The translations under genes were made by a program, and so were the position numbers. Below, piece by piece: positions 6,223 through 8,033 of a stretch of 8,033 bases of DNA. Source of the DNA: Pseudonocardiales bacterium (GTDB lineage: Bacteria > Actinomycetota > Actinomycetes > Mycobacteriales > Jatrophihabitantaceae); contig JAVEEO010000291.1 in assembly GCA_030840415.1 (NCBI GenBank), positions 1 through 8,033 of the forward strand, read 5' to 3'. The first letter of the stretch is position 1; every line of letters starts with the position of its first letter. The notes below the pieces were generated by a model. The model saw only the letters and a program-made list of their open reading frames with translations. It was not told the DNA's origin and did no database searches.

Positions 6223-7481
6223 CGGCGGCGATCGAGGATGCAGCCGACCTCGCGGCAGCGGCGCGCCACATCGTTGGTTGCCTCGAGGCCACCGCCGTGT
6301 TGTCCGAGGCCGGCGCAACGTGGCAGGCCGAGGTTGTGATCGGGATCGACGATGGCGCACCGGTGATCAGGTATGGCGATATCGGTTGCACCCTCTACGA
6401 CGGGACGGCTGGCGTTGCGCTCGCGCTGGCGGCCGCCGGGTCCGTCGAAATCGCCGGTGGAGCTGTCAGGCACGCCCTGGCCGGTGCCGAGACGCTGGTG
6501 AGCCAGGATCGGCTCGGGCTCTTCGACGGCGCCACGGGCATTGCCGTCGCGGCCATGCAGGTGGGGTGCGCTGCCGACGACGAGGTCCTGCTGGAACGAG
6601 CGGCTGCGCTCGCCCGGAGGATCGGCAGGTGCTTGGACGTTGCGGTATCCGGCCGGCCCGCCGCGGTCGACTGCGACCTGATCGGCGGGTTGTCAGGCAC
6701 CGTCCTCGGACTGCTCAGCCTCGCGGAGCGGGTGGGCGACGACGAACTCCTGGCGTCGCTCACCCAGGCTGGCCACCGGCTGGCAGACGCCGCCGAGCCG
6801 CAACTCTGGGGCTCGGCGTGGCCGTCAGGCAGCGCCGGGCCGCCGCTGCTAGGCCTGGCGCACGGAGCGGCCGGCATCGTCCTGGCCCTCGGCGAACTGG
6901 CGGCCCTGACCGGTGACGGTCGGCTGGCCTCTGCCGCATGGGAGGGACAGGAATATGAGCGTGGGTGGTACGACGCGGACCGGGTCGACTGGCCTGACCT
7001 GCGTGAGATCGAGGCAGGTGCGGACCCGAGCAACTGGATGACCGCTTGGTGTCACGGCGCGCTGGGGATCGGCTCGAGCCGGCTTCGGATGCACGCCCTG
7101 GTCGGTGACTCGCTCAGCCAGGCCGAGGTGTCGGCTGCGCTGCAAGCTGCTCGTGATTGCACGGTTCGGGTCGGAACCTCGCTGCGAAACGGAACCGTGA
7201 GCGACTGCTCGGCCTGTCACGGGCTTGCCGGCGTGGTGGAACTGCTACTGATCGCCGCCCATGCCCTGGAGGTCGAGGAGCACGCCCGTGCGGCCCGCAG
7301 GGTCGCGGGCCTCATGCTGCAGCTGCGTCGCTCGGCCCAGGCCTGGCCCTGCGGTCTGCCCGGAGCCGGGGAGGGGCCCGGGCTGATGACCGGAACCGCG
7401 GGCATCGCGCTCACGCTGCTCCGGGCCGCGGGCGCGACTGACGTGCCGACCCCGCTACTCCCCGGCCCCGCGCGATGGTGA
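6219..7481 (+). CDS. LanC-like zinc lanthionine cyclase
   Basis: This 420-residue protein has the seven Gly-rich repeats of the LanC alpha/alpha toroid: LYDGTAG (59-65), LFDGATG (101-107), LIGGLSG (154-160), LAHGAAG (213-219), WCHGALG (277-283), CHGLAG (333-338) and LMTGTAG (389-395). The zinc ligands of NisC-type cyclases are present (C278, C333, H334), as are the catalytic-site equivalents D153 and H215. It should therefore activate Cys thiols with zinc and add them to dehydroalanine, making lanthionine. The position matching NisC Arg280, four before the first zinc Cys, appears to be Met274. Length matches a stand-alone LanC. The ATG at 6219 overlaps the stop of the preceding gene (ATGA); an in-frame ATG at 6081 would overlap the upstream gene by 142 bp and precede non-family sequence. 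It is the last gene of the operon and ends 21 bp from a convergent gene. The cyclase assignment is strong; the substrate (protease tail) is inferred. Confidence 0.95.
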   Translation: MTAAIEDAADLAAAARHIVGCLEATAVLSEAGATWQAEVVIGIDDGAPVIRYGDIGCTLYDGTAGVALALAAAGSVEIAGGAVRHALAGAETLVSQDRLGLFDGATGIAVAAMQVGCAADDEVLLERAAALARRIGRCLDVAVSGRPAAVDCDLIGGLSGTVLGLLSLAERVGDDELLASLTQAGHRLADAAEPQLWGSAWPSGSAGPPLLGLAHGAAGIVLALGELAALTGDGRLASAAWEGQEYERGWYDADRVDWPDLREIEAGADPSNWMTAWCHGALGIGSSRLRMHALVGDSLSQAEVSAALQAARDCTVRVGTSLRNGTVSDCSACHGLAGVVELLLIAAHALEVEEHARAARRVAGLMLQLRRSAQAWPCGLPGAGEGPGLMTGTAGIALTLLRAAGATDVPTPLLPGPARW

Positions 7482-7502
7482 GCGAGGTGCCTACGGGGCA
7501 GC

Positions 7503-7733
7503 TCAGAAACCGGTCTGGAGGACGTCGGGTTCGGCGTAGCGCACGCCAGGCATGGCGGCAAGTCGTGCCATCAACCTGCCTTGCTCCGGTTCGGCGTCGT
7601 CCTCGAACTCCACCATCATCACGTCCGGCATGGTGGGGGCGAGCGAGGTGACCGTGCGGGCACCAGCGTCCTGCAGGTTCTCGGCGACCAGTTCCCGGTC
7701 CGTTCCCTCTTCGAGACCGACCACGAAGCGCAT
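7503..7733 (-). CDS. Stand-alone subtilase-propeptide (inhibitor I9-like) protein
   Basis: This is a 76-residue protein with the beta-alpha-beta-beta-alpha-beta pattern of subtilisin propeptides: strand RFVVGLEE, helix DRELVAENLQDAG, strand ARTVTSLA, strand DVMMVEFED, helix EQGRLMARLAAM, and last strand GVRYAEPDVL. The end closely parallels the propeptide of the protease encoded upstream (DEVRWAEPNRW, residues 132-142), and the protein stops at QTGF, just where a protease domain would begin in a full subtilase. Known propeptide-like proteins inhibit their protease by placing the C-terminal strand in the active-site cleft, or act as folding chaperones. The ATG at 7733 is preceded by GGCAGG (plus-strand 7744-7749, read on the minus strand). 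The longer frame to a GTG at 7817 includes a TTA codon and non-family residues. No signal peptide is seen, which matches the cytosolic look of the protease. It is convergent with the cyclase gene. Function as inhibitor, immunity factor or chaperone of the neighbouring protease is inference. Confidence 0.78.
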   Translation of the reverse strand: MRFVVGLEEGTDRELVAENLQDAGARTVTSLAPTMPDVMMVEFEDDAEPEQGRLMARLAAMPGVRYAEPDVLQTGF

Positions 7734-8033
7734 GCATCGAGCCTGCCACAGGGCCGGCTCGAAAGCACTCGCCGATTCCGGAGTTCGTAAGGCGGCAGGT
7801 CTTGCGCTGACCAGCACTCGCAGTTATACCCAGACGGACCATCCAGGAGTTATCGACATATCCAGCGCTAAGCGGGCAGGTCACGCATAGGGCCGTTAGG
7901 CTGCCCCGAGTTGATCTTGGACGCCGGTCGGGGGAGGTGGGTGTGTGGCGAGCGCGCAGTCGATCGTCGAGGGTGAGGCGTAGTTGAGGCGTAGCGGCCA
8001 CTACGAACTCACCGCTGAGGTGTCATCCATAAT
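7734..8033. other. Right-edge region without a recognisable gene
   Basis: About 300 bp. It holds the leader of the minus-strand gene and, on the plus strand, a consensus-like actinomycete -10 box TAGGCT (7897-7902) without an evident -35, then a purine-rich GGGGAGG (7931-7937). GTG codons just after it open only frames of 11-16 codons. A 10-bp direct repeat TGAGGCGTAG occurs at 7974-7983 and 7985-7994. I see no RNA gene and no strong hairpin. The plus-strand signals may belong to a short leader of a gene beyond the edge. Confidence 0.4.
7823..7828 (-). promoter_or_regulatory. Possible -10 box for the propeptide-like gene
   Basis: Read on the minus strand, this is TATAAC, a good -10 hexamer about 90 bp upstream of the ATG at 7733. 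No clear -35 box lies 16-18 bp before it. Transcription would start near 7816. It is a weak call based on one hexamer. Confidence 0.28.

Noticed and set aside
7734..7817. N-terminal extension of the propeptide-like protein from a GTG at 7817
   Set aside because: The extra 28 residues do not fit the fold, include a TTA codon, and overlap the probable leader. The ATG at 7733 begins directly at the first predicted strand.
7937..7987. Tiny GTG-initiated frames after the GGGGAGG motif near the right edge
   Set aside because: All close within 11-16 codons and show no recognisable content. The ribosome-binding-like motif alone does not support a gene.
7974..7994. 10-bp direct repeat TGAGGCGTAG as an operator or attachment site
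   Set aside because: A single short pair with no inverted partner, no nearby integrase or regulator, and likely enough by chance in GC-rich DNA.

Overview
The window comes from a high-GC Gram-positive bacterium, almost certainly an actinomycete. The evidence is the strong G/C bias at third codon positions, GTG starts, a SARP-type regulator and a lanthipeptide-style gene set. I cannot name the genus. TTA leucine codons occur in two of the genes, which is mildly unusual for Streptomyces.

Layout, left to right: (1) the 3' part of an APC-family amino-acid permease, cut by the left edge (2-1312), ending in a probable terminator hairpin; (2) a spacer with an AT-rich island; (3) a small SARP/BTAD transcriptional activator (1498-2286); (4) a 119-bp spacer with 11-bp-phased direct repeats and a dyad; (5) a four-gene, same-strand operon: an S8 subtilase with an extraordinary C-terminal Ser/Cys repeat tail (2406-4127), an APH-fold kinase (4124-5239), a HopA1-domain lyase (5236-6222) and a zinc-type LanC cyclase (6219-7481). 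Each of the three downstream genes starts inside the stop codon of the one before (ATGA, GTGA, ATGA); (6) a convergent small gene (7503-7733, minus strand) encoding a stand-alone subtilase-propeptide (inhibitor I9-like) protein; (7) about 300 bp at the right edge with no convincing gene.

The main point is how these genes fit together. A kinase, a HopA1-type lyase and a LanC cyclase are, respectively, what is needed to phosphorylate Ser, eliminate phosphate to dehydroalanine, and add Cys thiols to form lanthionines. That resembles the separate-enzyme (class V-like) lanthipeptide logic. No ordinary short precursor peptide is visible. Instead, the first gene of the operon is a complete, catalytically intact subtilase whose last ~105 residues carry eleven Ser...Cys pairs in a strict register: eight S-x4-C units followed by three S-x2-C units, with one- or two-residue linkers. 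The simplest reading is that the protease itself is the substrate, with a multi-ring lanthionine tail installed on a folded or pro-enzyme 'leader'. The small convergent gene, a homologue of the protease's own propeptide, would then be a trans-acting inhibitor or chaperone of that protease. The SARP gene just upstream is a plausible pathway activator. The enzyme-family calls are strong. That the tail is the lanthionine substrate, and what the product does, are inferences.
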